From Orobanche coerulescens (Eukaryota; Streptophyta; Magnoliopsida; Lamiales; Orobanchaceae): a stretch of 64,000 nucleotides of DNA. The translations under genes and the position numbers were made by a program. Shown one piece after another: positions 1-10,468 of the stretch. The notes beneath the pieces were generated by a model. That model saw nothing but the letters and a program-made list of their open reading frames with translations, was not told the origin of the DNA and did not search any database. The DNA lies in contig CM065802.1 in assembly GCA_033398695.1 (NCBI GenBank), positions 150,026,096-150,090,095 on the forward strand. Direction: 5' to 3'. The first letter of the stretch is position 1. Every line of letters starts with the position of its first letter.

Positions 1-38
1 ATACTCCCCCCTTAAAAAGAGTTTCAGCCTCGAAACTA
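1..38 (-). other. Polypurine tract of E with upstream hairpin
   Basis: On the minus strand a purine run (AAGGGGGGAG) ends at base 4, where the 3' LTR should begin just beyond the window edge. Directly upstream is an inverted repeat, AGTTTC/GAAACT with a six-base loop (plus 20-37). Equivalent hairpins precede the polypurine tracts of A, B, F and G. The tract primes plus-strand DNA synthesis in LTR retrotransposons; a role for the hairpin is inference. Confidence 0.75.
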
Positions 39-443
39 AGGGTCAAGCAATTCGGGATAACTCTCCTGCATACTCTCCTCGGTTTCCCAAGTAGCCTCTT
101 CGACTCCGTGTCTAGACCACTGAATTTTAACCAAAGGAATCATCTTGTTCCTCAACTGTTTGATTCGCCGCTCTAAGACTCGTACAGGACGTTCCTCATA
201 CGAATGATCATCTGCGATCTCGATTTCATCGAACTGAAGTATGTGACTCGGGTCAGCAACATACTTCCGCAGCTGAGAGACGTGAAACACATCATGAATT
301 CGGCTCAACGCCGGAGTTAAGGCCAATCGATAAGCCAGACAGCCTACTCGATCCAAAATCTCAAACGGTCCAATGAATCTCGGACTCAACTTTCCCCGCT
401 TCCTGAAACGGAAGATACCTCGACTCGGGGATACCTTGACCAA
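36..443 (-). pseudogene. E integrase C-terminal domain with chromodomain-like tail
   Basis: The reading frame of 135 codons holds the end of a chromovirus integrase: the segment [12 protein letters not shown], then [14 protein letters not shown], then the tail [13 protein letters not shown] and [12 protein letters not shown]. This layout is typical of Tekay/Del integrases, whose last part resembles a chromodomain and is thought to steer insertion into heterochromatin. The frame is open to its own stop at 36-38, next to the hairpin and polypurine tract, so this is the authentic polyprotein end. Upstream, towards 474, the frame is broken. A very similar tail is present in G at 57060-57335. Confidence 0.9.
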
Positions 444-473
444 AACGTGGTCACCTGTCTCGAACTCTAATGG

Positions 474-1503
474 TCAACGACGATTCTCTGCATAAGATTT
501 TTGTCGACTCTGAGCGGTCAACAAATGACTCCTGATCAAATCTACCTTCTCGCGGGCGGCTATAAGCATATCGGGCTCGGTGCCGATTGATTCTGGTAAG
601 TCATCCCAACATAAGGGAGATCGACAATGACGACCATATAAGGCCTCGTAAGGTGCCATCTTAATCGAAGCATGTCAACTGTTATTGTACGTGAACTCGA
701 TCAACAGTAGTTAGCTTCCCAATCATCTTTCTAGTCGAGAACATATGCTCTCAGCATGTCCTCTAATGTCAGAATAGTTCGCTCTGATTGTCCGTCGGAC
801 TGAGGGTGAAAGGCTGTGCTGAGATTAAGCTGAGTTCCCATGGCACGATGAACTCATTTATAAAAATGTGACACGAATCGCCCGTCACGATCAGAAACGA
901 TACTCTTAGGAGTACCGTGCAATCTCACTATCTCTTTGATGAACAACTCGGCAAGTCTCTCGGGACCCCACGAATCCTTAATCTCAAGGAAATGAGCTGA
1001 CTTAGTTAAGCGGTCCACAATTACACAAATTGTATTCATGCCACGACGACTCGTCGGCAAACTCGTGATGAAGTCCATTGAAATATCCCCCTATTTCCAC
1101 TCTGGAATAGGGAGCGGTTTCAGTATACCCGCCGGTCGCTGATGTTCTATCTTGACTTGCTGACAGGTTAAACATCTTGAAACAGATTCTACGACTTCTC
1201 GCTTCATATTACTCCACCAATAATTTGTTTCAAGTCTTTGTACATCTTTCTAGACCCCGGATGAATGGAATAACGGGTAGCATGTGCTTCCCTCAAAATC
1301 GAGTTTTTCAACTCGTCATCCGCTGGTACGCATAACCGGTTCTTAAATCGCAAAAGCCCATCCTCGTGGACCACAAATCTAGGGGCTTTCCCCTGAGCCA
1401 TATACTCTCGCATGCGCAAACAAAATGGGTCTAAATCCTGATTCACTCTGATCGCCTCCTCAAGTGGCGATGAAATCTCTAACATGCAAAGTTGCCCTTG
1501 CAC
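474..1503 (-). pseudogene. E integrase catalytic core and zinc-binding domain, broken
   Basis: On the minus strand the HHCC zinc-binding region lies in 1204-1503, with its CLTC pair near 1170. The core follows at 854-1078 with MDFITSLP and IVSDRDGRF, giving the first two acidic residues of the D,D-E triad. The glutamate is in a DGQSERT segment near 770. The piece at 474-659 (MAPYEALYGRHCRSP) is the end of the core. Stops separate these blocks, for example one before GDIS near 1090 and another after SHFYK. The catalytic residues remain readable but no continuous protein can be made. Confidence 0.85.
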
Positions 1504-1542
1504 TCGCTGTAACCAGACCTTGATCTCTGGTCTTAGGAATTT

Positions 1543-2291
1543 CTATTGAAGTTCATTCTGAGCAGTCAAACGAGCAAGCATGTGCTCTTGAACGGACTTA
1601 CGACTCAAGGCGTTGGAGACAACGTTCGCCTTGCCCGGGCGGTATAGTATCTCAACATCATAATCTTTGAGTAGTTCCAACCACCGCCTCTGTCGCATAT
1701 TTAACTCCTTCTGAGTAAATATATACTTCAAACTCTTATGATCGGTGAAAATCTGACAGGTGACGCCATAAAGATAATGATGCCAAATCTTCAACGCGAA
1801 TACTACGGCTACTAGCTCCAGGTCATGGGTCAGATAATTGACCTCGTAAGGTCTCAGTTTCCGTGAATCATAGGCAATAACTTTCTCGTTCTGCATTAAT
1901 ACACATCCAAGACCGTGTCCGGACGCGTCACTATAAACCACGAATCCTTCCGTCCCTTATGGAAAGGAAATGATAGGTACTGAAATTAAACGGCTCTTAA
2001 GTTCTTCAAAACTCTGTTCACACGCATCAGACCACGTGTATTTCTTATCCTTCCGCAAAAGGTTCGTCATAGGTTGAGCGATTTTAGAAAATTCTTCCAC
2101 AAATCGCCGGTAATAGCCTGCTAATCCGAGAAAGCTTCGGATTTTCTTAACATTCTTCGGAGGTTGCCAATCTCAGATAGCCTCCGTCTTCTGAGGGTCG
2201 ACACGCACTCCGTCTGATGAAATCACATGTCTGAGAAATGTCACCTCGGACATCGGAACTCACATTTAGAAAACTTTCCATAGAGTTGCTC
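1543..2291 (-). pseudogene. E RNase H domain and RT connection, broken
   Basis: The RNase H open segment (1543-1941) begins at [11 protein letters not shown] and includes [13 protein letters not shown] and [12 protein letters not shown], so three acidic residues of the active site are present. The usual final motif ADALSR reads SNALSR, so the fourth aspartate is replaced by asparagine. Between 1942 and 2291 the RT thumb and connection region is recognisable ([35 protein letters not shown]) with in-frame stops near 1955 and 2175. It lies between RT and integrase as expected for Ty3/gypsy. Confidence 0.85.
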
Positions 2292-2598
2292 TCATCTCAA
2301 CACGTCGAGAACCTCATGAAAGTGAACTTCATGCTCCTCTCGGTCACGAGAATAAATCAAAATGTCGTCTATGAAAACAACCACGAACTGATCCAAATAG
2401 TCGATGAAAACCCGATTTATTAACTCCATGAATACCGCAGGTACATTAGTTAACCCAAACGGCATTACTACAAACTTGTAGTGCCCATAGCGTGTTCGAA
2501 ACGCCATCCTTGCGATATCCGACTCTCGAATTGGCAACTGGTGATATCCAGATCTTAAGTCGATCATGGAAAATACTGAAGCTCCCTGAAGTTGATCT
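2292..2598 (-). pseudogene. E reverse transcriptase, palm half
   Basis: The frame contains [39 protein letters not shown] and the catalytic [10 protein letters not shown] motif, so the polymerase aspartates are intact. On the minus strand the upstream half of the domain is at 24610-24823, because element A has inserted between them. Joining the halves across one GATCT gives the usual order [15 protein letters not shown] without frame change. The insertion, not decay, broke this gene here. Confidence 0.9.
2594..2598. repeat. Left target-site duplication of A (GATCT)
   Basis: The five bases before the A LTR (TGTAATACCC) are GATCT and are repeated exactly after its other end at 24610-24614. Five base pairs is the normal duplication size for Ty3/gypsy integrase. 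Confidence 0.95.
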
Positions 2599-3099
2599 TG
2601 TAATACCCGTAATTTCGATTTCCAGTAATTTCTTTTTTAGCGAAAGTCCATTTTGACGACTCGCCCATGACCGTTTCATCATTATGAGAATAATTAATTC
2701 TGCACTTTTTGTCATCCGAGTTCATTTTGGTGTCGTTTTGTTGAGTTCCGTGCTTTTTAGCGACTTTTCCGCAATTGAGTTTGATTCTTGCAAATCTCGT
2801 TCGAAACTGCTGTTTCGAGTTTCTTGTAAGTCCGTTTAACTTTGTTAGACGTGTTGTGAACTTCGGTTGGTTATTCGATCATGTATCGTGATTTTTGGGC
2901 GTTTTGGGCTATTTTGTAATTTACCCAAAGTTGTGGGTATCCGCATTCGTAATTGTTGTCTTGACCCTTTTTCTTGCTCACGTGTGATTAATTGTTGCAT
3001 GGTATTTCATTTCGGGTCGACGTAGTTGTACGCGAGCATTTCTTAGTGTTTGTTCCGTGCGTTTTCGGAAATCGAGTCGTCGGATCATGATAGCTGAGC

Positions 3100-3480
3100 A
3101 CTGGCCGGATAGTTGCGGCAGGCATGGTCGGAAGTGCTGGGCACTAGCCGGGCAGGCACGGCAGGAACCGGCGTAGCGCGCGCTACGGCCGGAAGGCTAC
3201 GCGCACTAACCGGCAGGTGTAGCGCATGCTATCGGCCGACCCAACGTACGCTGTCGGGCCGGGCAGAGGGGTTACTGGAGTACTAGACTCGGGGAGGATC
3301 GGCAGGTAGCGCACGCTACTGTCGGGCATTGCACACGCTATGACCGGAAGGTAGCGCGCACTAGGGCCGGAAGGCTGCGCACGCTACCTGGTCGAGTCAG
3401 TAGGGCAGTGGAGTTTTGGATTGCGCCCCGGGCCGATAGCGCCGTTAGCTCGGCAGCCTAGCGCATGCTAGGCTGCACCA
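3100..3480 (+). repeat. Palindrome array TAGCGCGCTA-type in A 5' LTR
   Basis: At least six near-copies of a 10-14-bp palindrome occur here, including GTAGCGCGCGCTAC, TAGCGCATGCTA, GTAGCGCACGCTAC and CTAGCGCATGCTAG, separated by spacers rich in CCGGCAGG and GCCGGAAGG. The array stops immediately before the TATA box. The 3' LTR has the same array at about 22180-22520, shortened. Function is unknown. Confidence 0.85.
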
Positions 3481-3481
3481 G

Positions 3482-3488
3482 TATAAAT
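3482..3488 (+). promoter_or_regulatory. TATA box of A 5' LTR
   Basis: TATAAAT follows the palindrome array and precedes GTGACAGAGCAG, which is also found (as ATGGCAGAGCA) after the B LTR TATA box. The position fits an LTR promoter; the transcription start has not been seen. Confidence 0.7.
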
Positions 3489-4516
3489 GTGACAGAGCAG
3501 TCCAGTTTCGGACATTTTTCCCATTTCTCTCTTTCTCTTCCGCGGCTGGGGCCTTGGGGATCTTGAAGCCATGCTGTTGAACAATAAATCCACGTAGTTC
3601 TTGAGTCCATATCATTGATTGATCATCCTATATCATCCTTTGATCCAGCGAATCAAGGTAATCTCTTCTTAGAACCCCAGTTTCTTGAATTTTGTGGTTT
3701 TTGCGTTTTTGACCGATTCGTTCCGTATCGTTGATTAATCCATGATGGGTATGATTAATCTTAGTATTATTCATGTGTTTAACATCATTTAATCCATTGT
3801 TCTTCGTCGAATCAAGGTATAATTCTTGATTTCCTTCGAATCGACTTTTGGGGGATTTATTCTTGATTTCGTTTTACATCCGTTTTTGATGGATCGATTG
3901 TTGTTAAATGATGTTGTTAAACATAACCTATGGATTGTATATCCATATTTCAGTTTGGAATTCCATTTTCGTGTTTTGACAGGACGAATCGTGTTCTTGG
4001 CCGTTTTGGGGGAAACCCTTGAACTTTCATCATTTGTTCCTTGAATTCAGCGGCTTGGGGTCGTACTTTGGACTTCATTTTCGTTGTTATTGTTGTCATT
4101 CGTAGTTTATTGTTGCGGGTTGTCGTTCGGTGGAGTCGGCGAGTTCGTAGTCGGTTTGTGCCAACCCACTTCGGTCAATTCTCCACGTCGTGGTTTCGAG
4201 GCAAGTATTTTCTTATACGAGTCGTGTCCTGCAAATAGAGTTTACATGTTGGATTTATGATGGTTAGTTTACCCTCGTGACTGTGATTCGCGTGAGTTGA
4301 ATTTGATTTGATTATTTTGAACGTTGAAAGTTTTAATGATGTTCCCATTGGTTTAATGTTGTGGAATCGTGTACTCCGTGTTAATTGTGTTGTTTTGTTT
4401 TGAAAAGTCTGATAATGGTGTCAGATTAGTGGCCATCTCTAGTAAGTATTCTTAATGAACTTACATTCTTAGCATATTAGTATTGCATGAGTAACATGTG
4501 TGTGTGTGTGTATGCT

Positions 4517-4650
4517 CACTACGGGTTAGATCCGACGGGGTCTCGGTAGGGGTCCACAGAGACGTGGATCGATGAGCTTGCTTTTAACCACTACGGGTTA
4601 GATCCAATGGGGTCTCGGTAGGGGTCCACAGAGACGTGGATCGATGGTTA
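4517..4650 (+). repeat. Two-copy repeat with inverted repeat, A 5' LTR
   Basis: A unit of about 70 bp occurs twice, starting CACTACGGGTTAGATCC and containing GGTCCACAGAGACGTGGATC, an inverted repeat that can pair fully if one G-U pair is allowed in RNA. The same pair is in the 3' LTR at about 23558-23690. Confidence 0.8.
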
Positions 4651-5566
4651 ATTGTGGTGCATTTTACAAATGTGATTTGATTATGGCATTTCCGGAAATG
4701 AGTGCTTTTGAACGGTTTTCATGATTGCATGCATTGACTAAGTGTGTAAGAGGTAAATTGTTCGTTTGGCTTACTTGGCTAGGATGGCACCAGAGTATTT
4801 TGTCGTTTGTGTTTAATCCCTTTGGATGTTGATTTTGATGTTGGAAAACGAACCTTGGTATTATTCTCGTGTACTGTGATTTGATGAGATTTGTGATGAG
4901 ATCCCAACGGTTTGTAGAGGTCGTTCTATGGAAAGTGATTTTGGGCCGAGACCCGTTCATTTTGAATTGGTTATTTTTTAACCAAGGACTTGAGGTCTAA
5001 CAAAGTTTCTATTTTTAAAATCCCCGAGATGAGGGATTTATTTTCGAACACTTCTTCTATGGTTTCTAATTAATAAAACTTCTCGGGAAGTCTTTTGTAA
5101 TTATTTATCGTACTCGATTCGTGATTTCTATTTGTTTGTTACATTTCGTATGATTTCATACTTGTACTAGCAAAACAGTGGAGTTTTGCTAACCCCCGAG
5201 TATTCAGGGGGTGGATGTCTGTTTTTGCATTCAGGTTTGGGAGCATAACACAGGGTCGGCACGAAGGATGATGAAAGATGAACGATACTAATCACACGAG
5301 GATCCGTATGATGTCATTAGTTTAGTTGTATTTTATTTCCGCTACAGTTTTCTTTCCCATTGTATGGGAGTGTGTTGTATTCGACCGCTGCGTGGGTATG
5401 TAATGTGTTTGAGTTGTATATATTTATTGAAAGACCAAATCGGTCTACTGAGTCATTTTAGCCTTAAAGGCATTGTTGAGATGTTCGATGTTGTTACCAG
5501 CCTGGTAGATCCTTGAGGAAAGGTTCTACGGCGTGTAATATCCCTGAGCGGATTGGGGGTGTTACA

Positions 5567-7140
5567 GAAATGGTATCGGAGCTAAGGTTGTGGAAACCTA
5601 GGCTGTCCGATCAGTGGTGTCTGTTGAGTTTTGTCTCATCGGATTTTGTCTGACTGAGTCGTGTCGCAACGCATCCTCTGAGTTTGTTGGTCGTGATTAG
5701 TATCGTGGGGCGATCATCATCTTCGTGCGACCTGTGGCTGTAAGTCTCCCTTTTTGTGTTTGTGCCTCGTCTGATGCGAGTTACAGGTATGATTATGAGT
5801 TAATTGACGGAATCCTCTTATGGATTTTGATTTCGTGATATGTGGTTATTTGACTCTCATATTTCGTTCATATGAGGAGTAGTGTCGCTGGATTGTGCAT
5901 GTTGGAATGTATTTCTTTTATCCGCTGCGTGAGTTCTTTTGTAATGGCTTTCGGTATCTTACCGACTGAGTTTTATTTCGAAAACCGAGTCCCTTAATCG
6001 AGTTTTTGGCATTATGGCCTTGATCGTTTTGGCGAAATTCTTATGACGGTATTTAGTATTTTGTAAATGGCTTTTGTGAGTTTGTGAAATATTACCGTCA
6101 TCGGCCTTTTAGCGTTTTTGTAAATGGTTTTTAGCCTGGTGGGTTCCGGCGCGGGACCCACGGCGCTATAATGTTCCGTGTAATTACCTGAAATTTTTGG
6201 GCATTCTAGCCCATTGGATTATCTTTGAAAACCTTGAGTATCTTAGAAAATAAATTTCGAGACGTACTTTTAAAATGAATTATTTTCTCGTGGTACATCC
6301 AAGGTGCCACAATATGTTTCAAAATTCTTCTACCTCGAGGACCAAAATGTTTTGAGATATTTTCAATGTTTTAGAAACACTTTTACTTAGACCCGAGGGT
6401 CGAATATTCTGAAAGTTTTTCACTAAGAGGAAGTGTCCTCATTTTTATCAAATGCGAAATGGTTCTCCAAAGTCTCGATAACGATGTTTCACGTTTGTAC
6501 TTTTTTTGAAGGGTGATACTCAAGATCAACCGGTGTTTTTCTAAATTATTTTCAAAAGGAGGTTTTCGTTTTTAAAACCTATCAATCCCCGTTTGCGGTT
6601 TGGGAATGTATATATGATGTTTGCTTTGTCGTTATGATGTTAAATTCCGATTATGGTCGAATTGGTGGCATGAACGTTGAGGCGTTGCCACATATTTGTA
6701 GTACTAGCCCTCTCTGAGAGGTGTGAACTGGTATTTACTATTTGTCGCCTTGTGGTGATTTGCGTGTTGTCGCACGAGAGTGAACTGTTGAAGATTGTAT
6801 TTTTGTACGTTTATGCACATGGGTGATTGTTTCATGATGTTTGTGATTGTGTGCTGGCTATCGTTCGGGCCATTGTAATCGTCGAACGATGCCGTTGTTG
6901 TTGTGATTTTTGTATGCGTTAATATGTTATGCTGAGTTGGCATCTCCGGTATGTTGTTTTGTGGTGTTATGTTCCATTGTATCTAGCATCTGTATTTTCG
7001 GTATGCCGACCCGAGGCATTTCAACCGTGATGTGCCGGGGGAATGTACGTGCAATTTGTCCTTCCTCGCCTACGACGCGTTTCAAGTGCGGACTCGAGGG
7101 ACATCATGTTCAGTTTTGTGAGTTGATTACCGAGCCTTCC
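5567..7140 (+). other. A internal leader with primer-binding site and gag remnant
   Basis: The primer-binding site TGGTATCGGAGCT starts at 5571, four bases after the LTR. It differs by one base from the complement of the 3' end of initiator-methionine tRNA (TGGTATCAGAGC). The following 1.3 kb has no usable ORF. From about 6990 to 7140 the frame MPTRG...FKCGLEGHHVQFCELITEPS resembles the second zinc knuckle of a gypsy gag, but the first cysteine is arginine. The rest of gag appears deleted. B begins right after this frame at 7141. Confidence 0.7.
7136..7140. repeat. Left target-site duplication of B (CTTCC)
   Basis: CTTCC precedes the B LTR; CTTCT follows its right end at 16435-16439. Four of five bases match and the mismatch is a C to T change. 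The broken gag frame of A continues from one side to the other (…TEPS then EARA), which supports these limits. Confidence 0.75.
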
Positions 7141-7556
7141 TGTAATATCCGGTATTCTCGTTTTCTGTTATCTTGAATTGTTTGTGTCTTGACGTCGGAC
7201 ATTTTCTTGTTGACGAGAATCGGAGTGAATTCTATCGTAATACTATATTTGTTTCTACCGCATAGTCGTTGTGGTCGGGTGCGATTTGTTGTCGTGTGCG
7301 TTTCTTTGATTAAATGTGTGCATGTGATGTGTTGTTAATTACTCGTTATTTTTTTGAATCATAGTCGGTGGCGTTGCGTTAGTCGTCGTGGGGCGTGTTT
7401 TCACGCCGTATATTCCTTTGCGTTGCTTGTAATGTTTCGCCGTTGGGCGCGATTATTTTCGGTTCTTGTGTATCTCGTTGAGTTTACTTGGCGGGATATT
7501 GCTTCTCCCTACTTGATTTAAGTTTCGGGACGAAACTTCTTTTAAGGAGGGTAGAA
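7141..7556 (+). other. Captured internal 3' end with polypurine tract inside B LTR
   Basis: This 416-bp block is repeated at 13095-13510. It resembles the last 200 bp of A's interior (about 17180-17377) and ends with the hairpin AAGTTTCGGGACGAAACTT (7520-7538) and the purine run TTAAGGAGGGTAGAA, followed by an LTR start at 7557. It is therefore internal sequence and polypurine tract that has become part of the LTR. Confidence 0.8.
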
Positions 7557-8094
7557 TGTAATATCCGCAATTTCGGATTTCCGTAATTTTATTTTTTCCG
7601 ATAGAGGTCCGTTTCGACGACTCACTTGGGACCGTTTCAGGATTCTGAGAATGATTAATTCTGTACTTTTTGTCATCCGAGTTCGTTTCGATATTTTTTT
7701 GTTGAGTTCCGTGTTTCTTAACGACTTTTCCGCACTCGAGTTCGATTCTTGTGAATCTCGTTCGAAATTACTGTTTCCAGTTTCCCGTAAGTCCGTTTAA
7801 CTTTGTTAGACGTGTTGTGAACTTCGGTTTGGTTATTCGATCACATATCGTGATTTTCGGATGCTTTGGGCCATTTTCGTAATTTCCCAAAGTTTGGGGT
7901 AATTACCTTCTCTTGTCGAATTTCGAGCCTTCGGGTGGTCGGAATCGTGTGTTCTCTTAGTGCTCGAATTCGTCTTTGCGATTACTTCATAACCGAATCT
8001 CTGATTCGTATTCAGGTTCGGGTTTCGGGGTCGTTCGGATCGTCGTTGTGGTTCGGTCGTAATTTTCGGTTTGTGTCTGGAGGTGGCTGGCCGG

Positions 8095-8350
8095 ACCTGT
8101 GCGAAACGGCTCTGAAAATGGCGCTTCCGAGCGCCGTGTCTTGCGCCAGGTCGTCCAGGACCAGCAGCCTGCCGAGACACGGACGAGAACCCACGCAAGA
8201 TTTGCGCCGGGTGATGCGCCATGTCGGATACGGCCGAGACACATGCACATGCGCCTTGCGCCGGGTGTTGCGCCGTGTCGGCCAGGTCGCGCACTGACCC
8301 GCAACCCGGCGGTAGACACGGTGGTGGTGTGGGCCGTTTGCTGCGCCGTG
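8095..8350 (+). repeat. GACACGGC/GCCGTGTC array in B 5' LTR
   Basis: Half-palindromes GCGCCGTGTC, GAGACACGG and TACGGCCGAGACAC recur about every 30 bp, with spacers such as CGGCAGG and GCGCCGGGT. The array ends at the TATA box. The 3' LTR carries the same array at about 14075-14310. Confidence 0.8.
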
Positions 8351-8361
8351 TCCGGCAGGTG

Positions 8362-8369
8362 TATAAATA
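8362..8369 (+). promoter_or_regulatory. TATA box of B 5' LTR
   Basis: TATAAATA follows the array and precedes TGGCAGAGCA. The equivalent in the 3' LTR is at 14317-14324. Confidence 0.7.
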
Positions 8370-9304
8370 TGGCAGAGCAATCGGGTTTCACTCATTTTTC
8401 CCATTTCGTTTTCAATCCTTCCGCAGCCAAGTCTTGGGGAAACCAAAGACATGTTGTTAATCTATCCAAAACACGAAATTCCTGAGTCCATATCATCGAT
8501 TAATCCTTCCATAACTTGCTTCAATCGACCGAATCCGGGTTTAGTTTTGGGGATTTTGTTCGATTTGTCCGTTTAATCCGTTTTAACTCAGAATAGTGAT
8601 GGATTGATGATTGTTAAGCTATATTATATCGAATTCCTTGTTATTCCACGGTTGGATTGCCATGGATTTGTCGTTTTATTGAGTATCTTATCGACGCCTT
8701 GAAGGTGTTCGATAAAATGTCACAAAGAGAATCCGAGCGTTCTACGATTATTCTTCCTCGTTCGTTCGTTAATTTATTGATGATATGGTGTTAGGGTCAG
8801 ATTCCTTGTGAAGAACTCGAGTCGGAACCCTTTCGTTCGTTGTCTTCTTCGTAGTACAAGCTTCCCGGTCGAACCATGTTCTTCGGGGTATTCGGTAACG
8901 GTTATTAAGGCAAGTGTCTTATTATACGACTTGTATCTTGCGACTAGTAATCACGTATGAGATTTATGATGATTTTGCTTGCCTTCGTAAATATGTTCCG
9001 TTTGAATTGGTTGTGTATTCCGCAATTTGAAGGCTTTGTGATAATAGTGTTATATTAGTATACGTGTTAGGTGTTGTGCCATTTGTGCAGGATTGCGACG
9101 TACATATGGGATGGTTGTACACTTGGTTGTGCAATGTATTGTGTACCGATCGTGTGTTATGTTGATTTATGATAGTTGTTGCGAGTGTTGAGATTGTGTT
9201 ATGTGCGTGTGATGTACGATTTTGTGGTGATCAACGTGATTGATTAACTGTGCTCATTGTCGTATGTAATGTGAATGTGAATGTGAATATGTGTGTGACC
9301 GCTA

Positions 9305-9690
9305 AGTTCACTCGTGTGGGTTCGACGGGACCTACGAGGATTCGTGGCAGTGGACTACGGGGTCAGAACTTAGTGAGGTACTGAGGTCCAATCGTCTTTG
9401 ATGCAGCGAGGCCTATGATAACGCATGGCACTGGACCATGAGTTTCGGGCACAGTACGTCCAACCGGGTGAGCTCGACGGGGCTTACGGTGACACGTGGC
9501 AGTGGACTATGGTGTCAGGACTGTGTGTGTGATTGTTGTGATTGATATAGTCCGTGTGGGTTGTTGAGCCTACGGAGACACGTGACAGTGGATCACGGTG
9601 TCGGAATTGATTATGTTTGTTAAATTGTGCGTGGTGTAGTCCGTGCGGGTTGTTGAACCTACGGAGACACGTGACAGTGGATCACGGTGT
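9305..9690 (+). repeat. Repeat block with inverted repeats, B 5' LTR
   Basis: About five divergent units follow the pattern GTGTGGGTT…CCTACG…GACACGTG…CAGTGGA…CACGGTGTC. Each unit contains an inverted repeat GACAC…GTGTC. The 3' LTR has the same block at about 15270-15660. Confidence 0.75.
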
Positions 9691-10468
9691 CATGAACATG
9701 ATTATTTTCAAATCAAAGTTTTGCAAGGAAAATTCTTATGAAAATGAATGTTGGACCGAGTCCTAAACTTTGAGTAAATGTTTTTTCCATATTGTGAACT
9801 GTTGATTTATGAAACAAGATTTGGGTTAAAGCCCTCAACTCTTCTTTTGAAAGGTTTGGTGAATCAGGACTCAGAGTTTTAAAGATTTTGAAATATCAAA
9901 ATTTCCCGAGGTGATGAATTTATTTTCGAAATGCTTCATAGCTTAAATACCTTTATTAAAAACCCCGGGAATAATTTGATACTTGAATATTGTGTTTGAT
10001 TCTTGATTAATGTTTGCTCGTTACTTTTCGTATGATTTGATACTTGCACTAGTAAAACAATAGAGTTTTACTAACCCCCGAGTAATCGAGGGGTAGATGT
10101 CTGTTTTGCGTCCAGATACATTCAGGTTCGGGGGAGCAGTCCTAGGATTGGCACAAGGTGATGACGAGCTGCGATACTAATCAAGAGTCGAGAGTTGTTT
10201 AGATTTTTGTTGTGTTGTCAGAGTTGATTTCAGTCTTCTGCTATATTGTATTTCGACCCCTGTGTGGGTGACGTTGTTTGAGTCAGTTTGTTGATTGAGT
10301 TGTGTGACCTCATCGGTCTGTGTTAGTGACCATAACGGTCTGTATTAATTTATTATTTGACCCTGGCCGGGCAAGCATTTGGTCGTTTTGTAAGGTATAG
10401 CCTGGTAGATCCTCGTGAAAAGGGGTCTACGGAGAGTAATATTCCCATATGGTTTTGGGGGTGTTACA

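Larger units (their letters stand above)
2599..5566 (+). repeat. A 5' LTR
   Basis: This 2968-bp repeat matches 17378-24609 apart from the C insertion and small changes. It begins TGTAATACCC and ends GTGTTACA. In order it holds a U3 start shared with B and F LTRs, a palindrome array (about 3100-3480), a TATA box (3482), splice-like and AT-rich sequence, a TG run near 4500, a two-copy repeat (4517-4650) and the terminal GGGGGTGTTACA. Apparent small ORFs (for example 3826-4238) lie in transcribed LTR sequence and are not convincing genes. Confidence 0.93.
7141..10468 (+). repeat. B 5' LTR
   Basis: This 3328-bp repeat starts TGTAATATCCGG and ends GGGTGTTACA, and is matched by 13095-16434. It contains the 416-bp extension (7141-7556), a second LTR-like start TGTAATATCCGC at 7557, the U3 start shared with A and F, a GC-rich array (about 8095-8350), TATAAATA at 8362 and a repeat block at 9305-9690. 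Overlapping ORFs on both strands at 7833-8485 arise from the GC-rich array and are not credited as genes. Confidence 0.88.

Noticed and set aside
3826..4238. Two short plus-strand ORFs in A LTR
   Set aside because: They are hydrophobic, without a domain, and similar ORFs recur in the other LTR with frame changes.
5571..5584. tRNA gene fragment suggested by TGGTATCGGAGC
   Set aside because: Its position directly after the LTR, and the same motif after each gypsy LTR, identify it as a primer-binding site.
7833..8485. Many overlapping ORFs on both strands
   Set aside because: They lie in the GC-rich palindrome array of the B LTR, recur at 13821-14415 and have no domain. High GC removes stops.
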